Below, in pieces: positions 42,266 through 54,012 of a DNA stretch of 64,000 nt. The notes beneath the pieces were generated by a model. The model worked only from the letters and a program-made list of their open reading frames with translations, ran no database searches and was not told where the DNA came from. This stretch comes from Mugil cephalus. Its lineage: Eukaryota > Chordata > Actinopteri > Mugiliformes > Mugilidae. Within the stretch, counting starts at the first letter, position 1. Every line of letters starts with the position of its first letter. The translations under genes were made by a program, and so were the position numbers. The stretch spans positions 20,549,668 through 20,613,667 of the forward strand of contig NC_061777.1 of the NCBI RefSeq assembly GCF_022458985.1, read 5' to 3'.

Positions 42266-43000
42266 ATTACATTCATACATTTATATGTATTCGATAAACA
42301 AAACTTAAGCAGCTCCTATAGGAGAAGTGGGGGAGAAATAACTTTGCCGGTGTGTAAATTACACGTAATGCCAGAAAGACGAATGTAAAAAATAAAAAAA
42401 TATAATGTTGTAGAAATGACGTAAGAGATTAAATATACTATACCACACTATATAACATAAGGAAAGAGAAGAGACAGGTATGGGACCACAAGTAGCTGAA
42501 CAGCAACACAAGGAAACACAAGGGTATAAACAGGTAAGACAAAAAAAGCCTGGAACAAAGACAGGTGGACAGATGAGACTACTGAGAAACCAATCACATC
42601 ACAAAGGGGAGAAATCATAAACAGGAAGTAAAGCAAGACATGAAATACAGAGGAAGAAACTTTTAATTCACGTAAGACGGAGAAACTATTCAAAACGGAA
42701 ACAGAGAAGGTTTAAAAGACCATAGCATGACATACACGCCACATACAAGGAATCTGGTTTCTTGCCAGCAGAGTCCTTCAGGTCATTGTTACTGTCAGTC
42801 CTGTTCAAAGACCATGTACTTCACTGCTGCACGTTACTACAGGTGTTCAGCCGAAGAAGCCTCTTATTCAGCGTCTTGTTCAGTGACTTTCCAGCAGGAC
42901 AGACACCATCTGATGCAGATTTTGCGGTTTTGTGGCCGCATGCAGGTCTCCGTTATCTTCAGGCCATCTTGTATAACCAGCATCACTGATTATTGCTGTC

Positions 43001-46000
43001 TCAGTAACCAGCTGCTTCTCCCAGCTTCCTGGCATCAGACACTGCACAGATACATCCGTCCTCCTTCTCCACAGCGTTAACCACGTTGTAGAAAAATTTT
43101 GCGGCTTCTTGATTGTGTCCCAGAGCTTTAAGAGCCTCAATCACATCCTGAGGGATGACAAGGAGAGGTGCTTCAGATATAACAAGAGCAGTTTGATGTG
43201 TTATATTATCACGTTATCAAAGCTAACACACGAAACGTATTACCTTATCAAACTTGGGTTCAAACTTAACCGCATTTTGAGAATCAACAAAAACAACCGG
43301 AGTAGCAATTGCCTCTTTGAGGTTCTTCCCTAACCATAAGTGGTTCATAAGTGTCTGGAAGAGAAATAGAAAAATACATTGCAATTAAATGGGAAAGCAA
43401 TGATTTCATAATGTATTATGGACATGGCGAAGACACTCGTGACACAGCACTTGTTATGACAACAGTGGGGGCGTTAGTCCGTAGCAATTTATCTTAATGG
43501 CACTTAGTGTGATTGCCATGGAAGCGTACCGAGGACATCCCAGTTGTAATCATACTCCCACCACTCGATCCAATCACCAGAGTCTTTGACGGTGACTTCA
43601 GCACAGCAGGGGCCATAGAAGAGGGAGGCTGTTCCCCTGGGAACACAACAAAAGACTTGACTGACAGAACAGACAGCTACCATTTAGACTTATCAACGTG
43701 AGAATACAAGAAGGAAATTATTATAAAGGCAATCAGCGGAGTGCCTTTGAATGATGTGAAGAAAGGACATTTATTCAACCCTTACATGTCCTTTTACTTT
43801 TGTTCAACATTTGACACGAGACACCAAAAAAAAAAATTAACACAATAAAATCCACAGTCTTGGCTAGATAGAGCCATTGAGCATCTGTTATGTTCGTATA
43901 GCTTATTTTGGCACAAAATATAACTCGTTTCTATTCAGAACTTCAGAAAAACAAAGACAAGCTCATCATTTTGCACATGATGTGTTCTGAAGATTTTGTC
44001 TCCATGTTCACTTTTGAAAAGACAGTATGACAGTATGACAAGTTGTCATAATGACTGAGAAATGTTCTGAATGCACAAATAGGTGTATTGTCAATACTGT
44101 TTTGGTGTGTGAATCTACTGTTTTAACCTAATGTTCAAAATGACTGGTTAAAATTAGCGCTAAATAGCACCAAATGCAAACCATACCTGAGGTTGAATTT
44201 CACCAGTTTTGTGGATATTTGGTCTTAAAACCATTGTATTTATCACTGTGACCGTAGAGAGCTCCGTAAGTCCTCTAGGAATGACGGTGTGCGGATGCTG
44301 TTGGCATTGTGTACACTGACTCAGCACGTCACAAAAATTGGAATAAATGCAAACAACCTTATTTACTGTGCAAAAATCTTTCAAATGTTGATGTTCTTAT
44401 CCATGCTACACTGACAGCAAGGCCTCTGATCAGTCCCAGACACAGTCCTGATCTCATCGTCTGGTTGGCGTTGCAGAAGTTAACAAGAGGCTTGGAAAAA
44501 TGTATCATTACATTATCATTATATCATGTGCTTGCTAAAACTTATATTTGTTCTTGTTTTCTGAAGATGTTCAAATATGGCTTAGGCAATTATGCTATTA
44601 AACTATATTTCCCAAGTACTCTGAAAAAGATGTTGCAAGTCTATTGGTTGACTCTGATTTGTTCCACATTATTTCTGTAACCTCTCTTTCAGATTATACT
44701 ACCGTATACCGATTACTTATTCATGCTGATATGATTACCAGGAAAGATGGTATCTGCTTTCCCACAGAAGTCAGACAGCTCATTGTTGAGGATGACTCCA
44801 GTGCTCGGAGAGTAGACCCTGGATCCAAATCTGTGAAGAAAACATATCAGATTAAATGGTTGTAGACACTGTATAACCAACATACTCCTTGCAGTTGAGA
44901 AATAAGACTAGGAGTCTTGTGGAGGGAGAGATTTCATTTCAGGGCCCTTCTACAAAAACACTTGTTCCTTAATCTCTTAAACCTTTTTAATCCTTTACTT
45001 TGAAACCAACATTAATATGTGATGTCAGGTTCCTAAAAATGCAGCAGACCTCTCTAGACACTTACATGTGGTTGATGGTGCTGGTGACAGATACGGCGGA
45101 GCCATCTTCAGCCAGCACAGACACATGAGTGGTGCCCATGCCGTCCAGAGACTTGGTGATGTTGTAATACATGGCATCATGAGTCTTGCTGCTGCTGATC
45201 AAGCTCCGTATGTGGCTGGCAAAGCTGTCTTCTGTGAATTTCTTTGCCATCTGCGAGAAGAACAGAGCATTTAAGAACACGCACACAGAGATTACTGGGA
45301 AAATATTAAACTAGAGCTAAATTGGAAAGGGATTTGGAGCCCATTGTCAACTCTGCCTGACCCCGCCACAGTTTTTTATTACTATTTCTGTTGCCCTGCT
45401 GCTCAAATCGCTTTTTTGTGTCAAATATTTATTTTGAATATTCAGGCCTATACGAAAAATACACCATCCACCAATGGTTATAGAATACATACTGCTTCTG
45501 ACATGAAGCGTGGATCCCGGATGTGTTTCTTTAATCCATTGGCAAATTTAAAAGCTTCAATATAGCGATGGTACACCAGTGCTTTTTGTTCACCAGTCAG
45601 AGAAGCTGAATTCAAGTGATATCCTGTAAATCAGAAGAAAGAAATGGTTTATTTCTTTAACAAACCTTTAACAAACAACTCCTTTGTTCACTCACTGTAT
45701 ACTGTTCCCAAAGATTAGTCAGGATTCTTTCACGAAACACAAACAGGCACACACCATCGTTATTAAGGTCAACGTTTGTATCCAACAACCAGTACAAGCT
45801 TTACTTTGAATGACTTAATTTTGGGTTTCTAAAAGTGTAGCTGAGCAGCAGCTCTGCAGTGTGTGTCCAGCAGGAACCTTTCATGACGTTGAGGATGAGG
45901 CTGAGGATGATCCCTCCCGCAGGCGGTGGGGGTATGTGCATCTGGTACTCTCCCAAAGGAACAACCCACGCATCAGTCACTGTAGCTTTATACGAAGCCA

Positions 46001-48082
46001 AGTCCTGCAGCGTGAGCATTCCCCCTGAGGAAAAACATTGAAACAAATGGTTCAACTAATCAAAACTGAACAAAATGCATCTCAAGCGCACATAATGAAG
46101 ACTTTTAATGGATTCAGGCAGCCCACGTTGGAGTCTGTGAGTGATCACTGCAGTGCTATACAGGCCCGATTGATTTGTTCTTTTGTAATTAGATCACCGC
46201 ACCACGCAGACATAGAAAAGGGCTGGAAAAGAGAGCATGATGAAAGCCGTCTGACAATACCTGCCTCGCGTATGTCCTGGATTAAATCCTCTGCTATTCT
46301 TCCAGAATAAAAGGCCTTTGCACCTTGATTTGCAATCATCTCCAAAGTGTTGGCCAGCTTCTCAAATTTCACTATATCACCAGTCTTAAGCAGCTTCCCA
46401 TTCTTATCCGAATACAATTTCCTAAAGGGGGAAACACAATAAGAACAGGGTGAAATATCCCTCTTTTTTTTCTCCTCGTGTTTTCGGTCACCGTGTGGGC
46501 GTCTTCCGTACCGTAGTGACTGGGTCTGATTGTTGTCAATGTACGGGATGTATCGGCCCTGGACTTGAGGGATGGGGAACCCTTCTCTGGCTAGCTGTAT
46601 GGTCGGCTGGAAGAGGGTGGCCCACGGCAACTTCCCATAAAGCTTGTGAGCCTGTTCATATCCACGAATCTCCCCTGGCACTCCAATCCATTGGCTACCT
46701 GGATAGATGGATGAATGGTAGTCAGTGCTGAAAATATGACACATTCATTTACTCACGGTTTAGGTATTTCATATAATCTCTTTACTTTACTATAAAAGAA
46801 CCCTGAAGACCTTATGTCATGATTTTATAAAATGGAACCAAATTCTGCTCCAGAGAGAAATGTTGTACTATTAAATTACCAGACAGCTACAATCACTATA
46901 GTTATAGTTACATGAAGAGTTTGCATTAAACCCATCATTTTATATATTTGCTCTTTACATTCTCATTTGTCTCATTGTATACACTAAGCAACTGGCGTAC
47001 AACATTCTTGTGTTATTAGTAATACACAGTCCTTTCCTTTCTACCTAAACAGCCTTGGATTAATGGCCATCATCCTCTTCCACTGCCTGTGTGGTCTTGG
47101 CTCAGAGATCAAGTTGTGGCCCGCTCTCATGTCAGGGCCGATGGGCCCCTAGTGTGTAATCAAACTCTGCTGTCCTTGTCGTGACAACCCAGACAAACAT
47201 AAACCGGAAAAAAAGCGCGTCTTCCGTGAGGTGAACACCGTGACACAGTAAACCAATTGCTAACAATAGACAGAGCAAGAAAAACAAGAAGTGCTCCCTA
47301 CCAGGAAATGAAGACACAATGTTGAATAACTAGATGTGCAAATGCAGATGATTACCTGACATGAGCTGGAAAGTCTTGGGGCATGACTTCAGCATGTCAG
47401 GTTTCACATTAGTTGGAACGGTCTCTCTGGAGTTGATGATTTTCACGTTACCTTTGAAAAGATTAGATGCTGTCAGTTACAAATTTACTTCCCAGCAGCT
47501 CTATTTCTGCATTAGAGCTGTGCTGAATGAAGGCGTCTGTTACCAGAGCTGTCCATCACTGTGAATATAGACCCTCCTCCAATCCCCATGCTCTGCGGGT
47601 TCATGATAGAGGTGCACAGCAGCGCGGCAATGGCGCCATCTACCGCAGAGCCTCCCTTTAGAAGGATGTCCCTGAAAGATAATGCTCGTATGACATTACC
47701 ACAATATGTGTTCAAATCTATTTTGCATAGACTGAAGCTGTAAACCAATTTCCTCATAAGCTCAAGTTTGGAGAAAACAACTATTTAAGAGTACCCAAGT
47801 TTAGAAATAGGACTCGAAGTTAGAGTGGTAGCGTTTGCTCTACAATTAGACAGATTTAATTAGACAGTAAAGTGCGTCTTTTAAAAGTATTATTACTGAT
47901 ATTAGGGCCACTCACCGTCCAATCTCTGAACATGCCTTAGAGTCTGCGGCCACTGCGGCTCTTGAAAAAGTCTCCTCTGGGCACTTGCGCCTCACAAGAA
48001 CAGCAATAATCACAATGACAGCAACCAAACAGAGAAGAATCAGTGCGCAACAAGTCAACACCTTCGCCTTTGACCTCGCCAT
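43001..48082 (-). CDS. ggt5: Gamma-glutamyltransferase 5-type (leukotriene-C4 hydrolase), complete
   Basis: Type II membrane ectoenzyme. Human GGT5 converts leukotriene C4 to D4 and also cleaves glutathione. Twelve coding exons, 552 aa: 47916-48082, 47544-47671, 47356-47451, 46512-46698, 46261-46421, 45878-46024, 45493-45623, 45066-45250, 44739-44830, 43530-43636, 43244-43354, 43001-43147. A membrane anchor spans residues about 9-30. GGT5-like rather than GGT1-like signatures: QWIGVPGEIRGY, LPWATLFQPTIQLARE, PPPPAGGIILSLILNV, YSPSTGVILNNELSDFC (the following segment is shorter than in ggt1), and the C-terminus ARKLGEAAGY. Catalytic Thr379 in GTTHVSVLAEDGSAV, binding residues PPSSM and GSSGGS, and NSRETVP with the substrate Arg are all present. 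The start is the MARSK ATG; the upstream in-frame codons lack an ATG. The exon 6 donor (G|GTTCCT) is weak. Confidence 0.92.
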
Positions 48083-48189
48083 TCTTCTTTCTTCTCGGGT
48101 TATTTCCTCTTTGATATTACAACTTGGCTGAACTTGACTGAACTTAGTTCCATCAGAAGGGGCCCGAAGCGCGATGTCTGGCTCCACCT

Positions 48190-48220
48190 CCGCAAAAAAA
48201 AAAAAAAAAAAAAAAAAAGG
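48190..48220. repeat. Poly(A) run upstream of ggt5
   Basis: About 24 consecutive A residues on the + strand (poly-T on the ggt5 strand), about 110 bases upstream of the ggt5 start codon. On the - strand it precedes TTGCGGAG and could act as a polypyrimidine tract for a 5'-UTR acceptor. Confidence 0.8.
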
Positions 48221-48584
48221 AGGGGAAAAGGTTGTAATCCATCTGTCATGTCATGCCTCTGCACCTCCCGCTGCAGATACACTCCATGAACCAGGAGCTT
48301 AACATGCAAATGTAAACACAGACGCGCACAACCTTTACCATAGTTCGTCACTCCAAAACCAAAAATAAACTCTTCCAAAACTTCTTGATCATCTCAGTAA
48401 CGTGTCTGAACTGGTATATCCACATGTGGGCGAATGAAATTCACAAAATACACTGACACGAATTGCTCCTATTTAATGATGAAGATGCGCTGTCTATTTC
48501 ACTTTGATCGTTATTAGTTTTGGCTAAATACAACAACAACAACAAAAATATTCCATAGCCTATATTGGGGTTGAACTAATACTA

Positions 48585-48863
48585 TTAAGAGGCGGTACAG
48601 TGTCTCGGCACAGCACTGATGCCTCCCAGCGAGAAGGTCTGGGTTCGAGTCCAGCTCGGGTCTTTCTGTGTGGAGTTCACATGTTCTCCCTGTGTCTGTA
48701 TCTGGGTTTCCTCCTTCATACAAAGACATGCTCCTTAGGTTAATTGGTGATTCTAAATGGACCGTGTGTGTGTGTGTTGTGTGTGTGTTGTGTGTTGTGT
48801 GTGTGTTGTGTGTTGTGTGTGTGTTGTGTGTTGTGTTGTGTTGTGTGTGTGTTGTGTGTTGTG

Positions 48864-48901
<38 letters not shown>

Positions 48902-48945
48902 TAGCCCTGTACTCCGCCTCTCCTGAGCGGTAGTAAATGAGATGT
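48585..48945 (+). mobile_element. tRNA-derived SINE-like element with an internal GT/GTT expansion
   Basis: 48,589-48,765 reads GAGGCGGTACAGTG, then TCTGGGTTCGAGTCC (an RNA polymerase III B-box-like GGTTCGAGTCC), TGTGTGGAGTTCACATGTTC, TTTCCTCCTTC, AAAGACATGC and TTAATTGGTGATTCTAAAT. This is the common teleost SINE-like repeat. Where the family normally reads on into its 3' half, this copy instead has about 130 bases of GT and GTTGT units (48,767-48,898). It then resumes with TAGCCCTGTACTCCGCCTCTCCTGAGCGG. No intact polymerase III transcript is expected. Confidence 0.75.
48767..48898. repeat. Complex (GT)n(TTGTGTGTG)n repeat
   Basis: Nested minisatellite: GTGTGTGTGTT and GTGTTGTGT blocks recur about nine times, then a pure (GT)n run of about 14 units ends the array. 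It arose inside the SINE-like element. Confidence 0.95.
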
Positions 48946-51900
48946 TCAAATACAATAAAATAGGTTATACTCTACACTGATCTGTCAGGGACTGTTTATC
49001 AACAGGAAACTACAGCTATTAGTCTGTGTACGTGAACCACGCTCTCAGTGAAGCCAAGTTTTGGAGCTATAGCGCCCAGCGCCAAGTGTATGTAATTGTA
49101 CTTTGTCGTGGACAGTCGCTTTATGACAACTGTGGGTGAGGTCCAGGCAGGCGGCAATGCATGTTGGGAAATGCTGTCTGCAATTCTGTCAAACGGCAGT
49201 CGATGGGCGAGCCATGAGACAGGCGGAAGAGCTTTCAATTCAGTCAAGTCAAGTCACTGGAGAACTCGAGCAAAACCAGATATACTTCAATATGGCCTTC
49301 AAAGTAAAATAAAATAAGACGTCATAACCCTGCAACTTACAACAACCATTAATAACCTTTAACAGATTTGTCCGTAAATAATATACATTATTCAAATACA
49401 AAGCATTAAATCCTTTTGGCATCCTGCTTAATCTATGCTAAATAATTATCAAATTAAAACATTTTTTTTTCTCCTGACCTTCTTGCAAAAGGAAGGAAAT
49501 TGTTTTGTTGCTGTTGCTCCCATAAACTTCACTGCAAGGTGACAGAGTCGAATACAAATAGAATAAAAGTAATAAGTAATGCAATAAGTAATGCAAATTA
49601 ATTATAAGAGTCTGAAGTATTAAGAGTGTTAAGAGTAGATAGGTAGATGACAACAGGGGTCACCAGAGGCTTTTTCCTCCTCATGTCCACAACCAGTTCC
49701 TTTATCTTTGTCACATTCAGGTGCAGGAAGTTGTCCAACATGTGACAAAGTTTTCCACCACAGTGGAAAGATCAGGGAGGAAGAAGGCCGAGCCCCGCAG
49801 CTGTCGACCACTCTGACACACCGTGTTGCAGCCTCACATAGTGTGGTCTTCCAGTGAGGTAGTCAACAATCTGGGGTGCATCAACCTCAACAACAATCCT
49901 CAACTCCAAGTTGCAAATGCAACATTTTATTTATATATTTACGTAACTGATTGCTGCTTCCATTTTTCTGTGGGTAGTTGTGACATTGCTGTTTGATTTG
50001 TGATGTTTTGTTCTGGAACATCTCTTTTTATTCAGAACAATTTAACCAAACCTGGAACGCAACTGGAAGCAAATCCTTGGTGATGCAAAAGTCTCTGGAA
50101 ATGTGTATTACAACTGTCTTACTGAGAAAATTACAGAAGTCATGTAAGTCAGCCATCTGGTGTTTTTTCACAGAAAATAGACTACCTCAACTTTACACCT
50201 TATAATTTGTGACCACGCAGATTAGATAGGCACGGAAAGTCTAATGCATTACGGGAGTTGTAGGATTTAAGATAGAGACAGTTTAAAATCAGGCCATTTC
50301 TCCTTTAACTTAGACTTCATTCTTTTTAATCACTTTCACGTCCCCCAAGTCTAATAAAAACAAGACAACCCAAATTGCAACTCATGCGCATGTTTAGCTT
50401 ATTGTATTAAGTTATGTTAACTTATAACTGGAAACTGATGGATCAATGCCTTGATTAGCGATGAGAGAAGTTTGGATTTATGGCGCCTCCAGTTGTATTT
50501 TCATTTTCCACGTTTATTTTGAAAAGTACAGACGGAAATGTCATTGCATATCCCTTTGTTTGCCGCTGAGTGTCCCCCCGGTGGAGCTCCAGTATTTACA
50601 CCAATATTTTCTGACACTATTCGCCGCTTCTGTCTAGCACAGGCAACCAGACAGCGAGCCCACCCGTCCGCAGAACACCTTTTGATTTGTTCTTCTGTCA
50701 CGAGATGGGTGTCGGTTCCAGCTGGGACTTCTTTTGTTCATTTTGGAGCTGTTCCCTATGATGTTGACGACTGATATCCGTCCACCGTGTGCACTGCAGT
50801 GGTGCGCAGCTTCGCCTGGAGAAACACCTGTGCGCCTCTCCTCTCTCCACTTGCCACCACAACCATGACTGTTGAGTAGGTATGGACGCAAACCTGTGCA
50901 CGAATCAGCGCACCAAACATCCACGCAGCTTTTGAAAGGAAACGCGAGCTCCGTCCCTGGGATCCGCTCGTTCGCCGACGCTTATTGAACGTTGCTGCTC
51001 ATCAGTATTTTGGCCGTCAGTTTATGTGTGGCGGCTCGGCCCCGGTGGCAGCAGCTCTGGTGGTCAGATTACATGGAAACGGTGGAGTATTTGGAGGGAT
51101 GAGGGGATGAGGCAGGGCGTGTGTTTTACGTGGCTACTTGGCTGGGTTTAATGGCCAGTCTGTCTTGAAAGCAGCAGGAGTGTGTGTGGGGGGATGTGGA
51201 GGCGTCTTGATGCTGTCAGGCGGGGTGTAAGGGAGGATCTAATGGAGCAGGATTACCCGACCATTTTTGGTGAGCGCGCATCGTGGAGTTCTGATCACAG
51301 TTGACGCATTGCACTCCTGGCGTCTTGGCTGCTGATCCATAATCATTATATAATGATACTCATGTAATCCAGACTGTTTTCATACTTAGCATACGAGTAC
51401 ACAGAATACCGCTCTCCCCCTCCCTCCTCCTCCCCTCCTCCCCCCGAGGTTCCATTTATGCAGCGCCTGCTGAGCAACCTATGAATGCCAATTATAAATG
51501 TGGGTGGGTTTCAACATTGTTTACGTTTATATAATTCGGTGGTCAGTGCGCTCGAGTTTGTGCGTGGTGCGCAAAAACACAAAAGGGAGAGATTTGTGTT
51601 ACATGCAGCAATGTGCCCATGACTCATGGTTTTATACAGTGCAGTACAGGGGTGTGTGTGTGTGTGCGTGTGTGTGTGGAAAGCTGAATTTCAAACTGTG
51701 TTCACATCGTGTTTGCGTGCGTGTTTTTGCACTCATGGGGTGCAGTCATTTTCAAGTCCACAGTGTGTGGGTGAGTTTAGCAGGTGTGTGTTATACATTC
51801 AGTGAATACAGGATGGGAATTTACTGGCAAACTCCTAAGATGTGTTTCACACACACAAAGCAAAGTGTATATGCATTGAAACCGGCTTTAGACATGAGCA

Positions 51901-52335
51901 GTAAATAGAGCTTCGGGTATTAATATCTTCACAATGACAGTGACATCCTTTTATCTTCTTATCCCCCTCTGTCTCTCTTTCTGTCTTTGTTTTTCAGAGC
52001 ACAGATAACCCTAAGGCTCGGTGTCTGTCTGCATTTGTCTGAAAGAACCAGAGAGGGAGCCGCACAAATACTGCACAGCCAGACATCATGCAAGGAGAAA
52101 CCTTCCCCCGTCGCAGAGTGCTGAAATGTTAGGACTGAAGAGCGAGTGTGTCAGATCAAATCAGCAGACTGTTTACATTAGGGGGGGCAATAAGAGCTGC
52201 TTGATACTAGACTCCCTAACATCCCCGGTGTGGTTTAAGGCCCCTTTCAGTCACAGTTGAGAAGAGGTGCATTAACTGATCCTTCATCTGCACTCTGTTT
52301 GTCTGTCAGATCCTGTAATCCAGGAACAAGTCAAA
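48946..52335. other. Region between ggt5 and asphd2, including presumed asphd2 5' exons
   Basis: No independent gene supported. 50.5-51.3 kb is GC-richer with scattered CpGs and is the most likely asphd2 promoter and first-exon area. Acceptor-like sequences at TTGTTTTTCAG|AGC (exon from 51,998) and TTTGTCTGTCAG|ATCC (exon from 52,310) lie before the asphd2 start codon, suggesting one or more untranslated exons. Several short GT-rich runs occur near 51,650-51,680. Confidence 0.45.
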
Positions 52336-54012
52336 ATGGAGTGGTCACTAGAGAGTGTGAGGGAGATGGTGGCTGGAGGGATACAGTCCATAAGGGAGTG
52401 TGAGGTCTGTGCTTTTGCCATAGCTATGTGTGTGCTGCTGCTCTTTATGTGGTATTGTTACAGGGTGGGCCGCGAGCATGGCTCCAGCCCTCTGCGTGGG
52501 AGGTATTTGGCTGGACCCGGCCGCATCGGAGGTGTGGTGGGGGGCTTCATGAGTTCAGACTGTCGTGGCAGAGGGAAAGGGAAGCACGGGTCATTGTTGG
52601 AAGAGCAGAACGGCTTCGCTTTCTGCCAGTCATCAGAATGCTTCCGCTGCACCAGTGCCGGAGAGAGTCTGAACCAGAGGCTCTATCACAGCCTGCAGGA
52701 TTACGCCAAGCGTTACACCTGGTCAGGTATGGGCAGGTTGCACAAAGGAGTCCGTGACCAGGGCAGATACCTAAACAGCCGGCCAACCATCCAACGACCA
52801 GAGGTCTTCTTCCTCCCCGACCTGCCGTCGGCCCCTTTCTTCTCCAGAGAAGTACAGAGACATGATGTGGAGCTGCTTGAGCAGAGCTTCCCCGCTCTTC
52901 TGGCTGAGTTCGAGAGCATATACCACCAACCTCCAGCTCGCAGCGGCTCATCCCTCCCGCCGGGGTGGAAAGCCAATAGTACTCCTCGCGGGCAGTGGTG
53001 GACCTATTACCTGGTCAACCAAGGCACCCCTCTGGTTCTTAATGTCAGGAGATGTCCGCGGGCCTGGAGAGTGCTGGGCCAGCTGCGCACCTTCATCACC
53101 AACAACGTTTTCGGTAACGCCTGCTTCTCTGTGCTGACGCCCGGAGCTCTCATCACGGAGCATTACGGTCCAACAAATGTCAGGCTGCGCTGCCACCTGG
53201 GTAAGAGAGTTGTAGTGAACTGAAACTGATGAGACTCCGTGTGTGTTTAACTCGGCACAAAAGCAGATGATTTCCTTAAAGGGCATATTTAACCAGAGAG
53301 CAAAAAACGCCACAGTGAATCAGCTGCTGTAGCGTTTAGAATGACGCACTGAATTCTCCTGTGTCATGGGCTCACATGGCTTAAATGTAGTGTTTTTCGA
53401 TAAAAGCTGTATTATTTTTCCTGCACCTGAGCTTTTATTCCATTTCCATCTCTGTAAGCTGCCGATAAATATGTTGTTTATTGCCATGCAGGCAGTGTCT
53501 TTGTAAGATCATTTAAATGGGATTGCATGGGATGACATTTGGAGATTGGAATGCTTTAAAATGTGTGTATGTAACGTATAACTGGACTTGTTTTTTGTAC
53601 TGCAGGTCTCAGAGTGCCTCCTTCCTGTGAGCTTGTAGTTGGTGGAGAGCCACAGTGCTGGTCTGAGGGCAGCTGTCTGCTTTTTGACGACTCCTTCCTC
53701 CATAGGGCTTTCCATGAGGGTAAGAAGAGATTAAAACTGAGTATTTTCTTTGCACTGTACCGCGTGGTTAGTCCTAGAAAGAGCACTGACCTAAAAGGTG
53801 TATAATCCAATGCCTTTCAGTTCAATAACACACCAAAAAGGGGTGCTTGATCTTCCTGTCTCTGTGTTTGCTTGTCTGTAGGCAGTGCAGAGGACGGCCC
53901 CCGGGTGGTTTTCATGGTGGACCTGTGGCACCCCAACGTGGCCGCGGCAGAGAGACAAGCGTTGGACTACATTTTTACTCCAGGCCGTTTAGAGGATAAG
54001 GAAGGAAAATAG
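52336..54012 (+). CDS. asphd2: Aspartate beta-hydroxylase domain-containing protein 2
   Basis: Predicted single-pass type II membrane protein with a lumenal 2-oxoglutarate/Fe(II) oxygenase-like domain of the AspH family; substrate unknown. Three coding exons (52336-53200, 53606-53719, 53882-54012) give 369 aa, the human length. Residues about 25-43 form the membrane helix ([17 protein letters not shown]). The conserved run [23 protein letters not shown] leads into the oxygenase domain, then [26 protein letters not shown] and [15 protein letters not shown]. His287 (RCHLG) and His321 (FDDSFLH) correspond to the two iron-binding His of AspH; the C-terminus has [20 protein letters not shown]. The juxtamembrane stretch after residue 50 is Gly/Arg-rich and differs from human. 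It ends RLEDKEGK, a short extension past the usual PGR. Confidence 0.96.

Larger units (their letters stand above)
39350..43000. other. Intergenic region between convergent lrrc75b and ggt5
   Basis: The left part is the presumed lrrc75b 3' UTR, with AATAAA candidates at 40,695-40,700 and 40,877-40,882. A (CT)n tract lies at about 39,700-39,734. SINE-like tail fragments lie at 41.95-42.27 kb. The right end should hold the ggt5 3' UTR on the - strand; TTTATT at 42,149-42,154 (AATAAA in reverse) is a distant candidate signal. No further gene was recognised. Confidence 0.5.

Noticed and set aside
48640-48652. tRNA gene suggested by the B-box-like GGTTCGAGTCC
   Set aside because: No cloverleaf or A-box partner of a functional tRNA was visible; it belongs to a SINE-like element.
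48668-48955. ORFs of pure Cys/Val or His/Thr repeats on both strands
   Set aside because: Translations of the GT microsatellite inside the SINE-like element.
52428-53137. Overlapping + and - strand ORFs within asphd2 exon 1
   Set aside because: Shadow frames of a long GC-rich coding exon; only the frame from 52336 matches ASPHD2.
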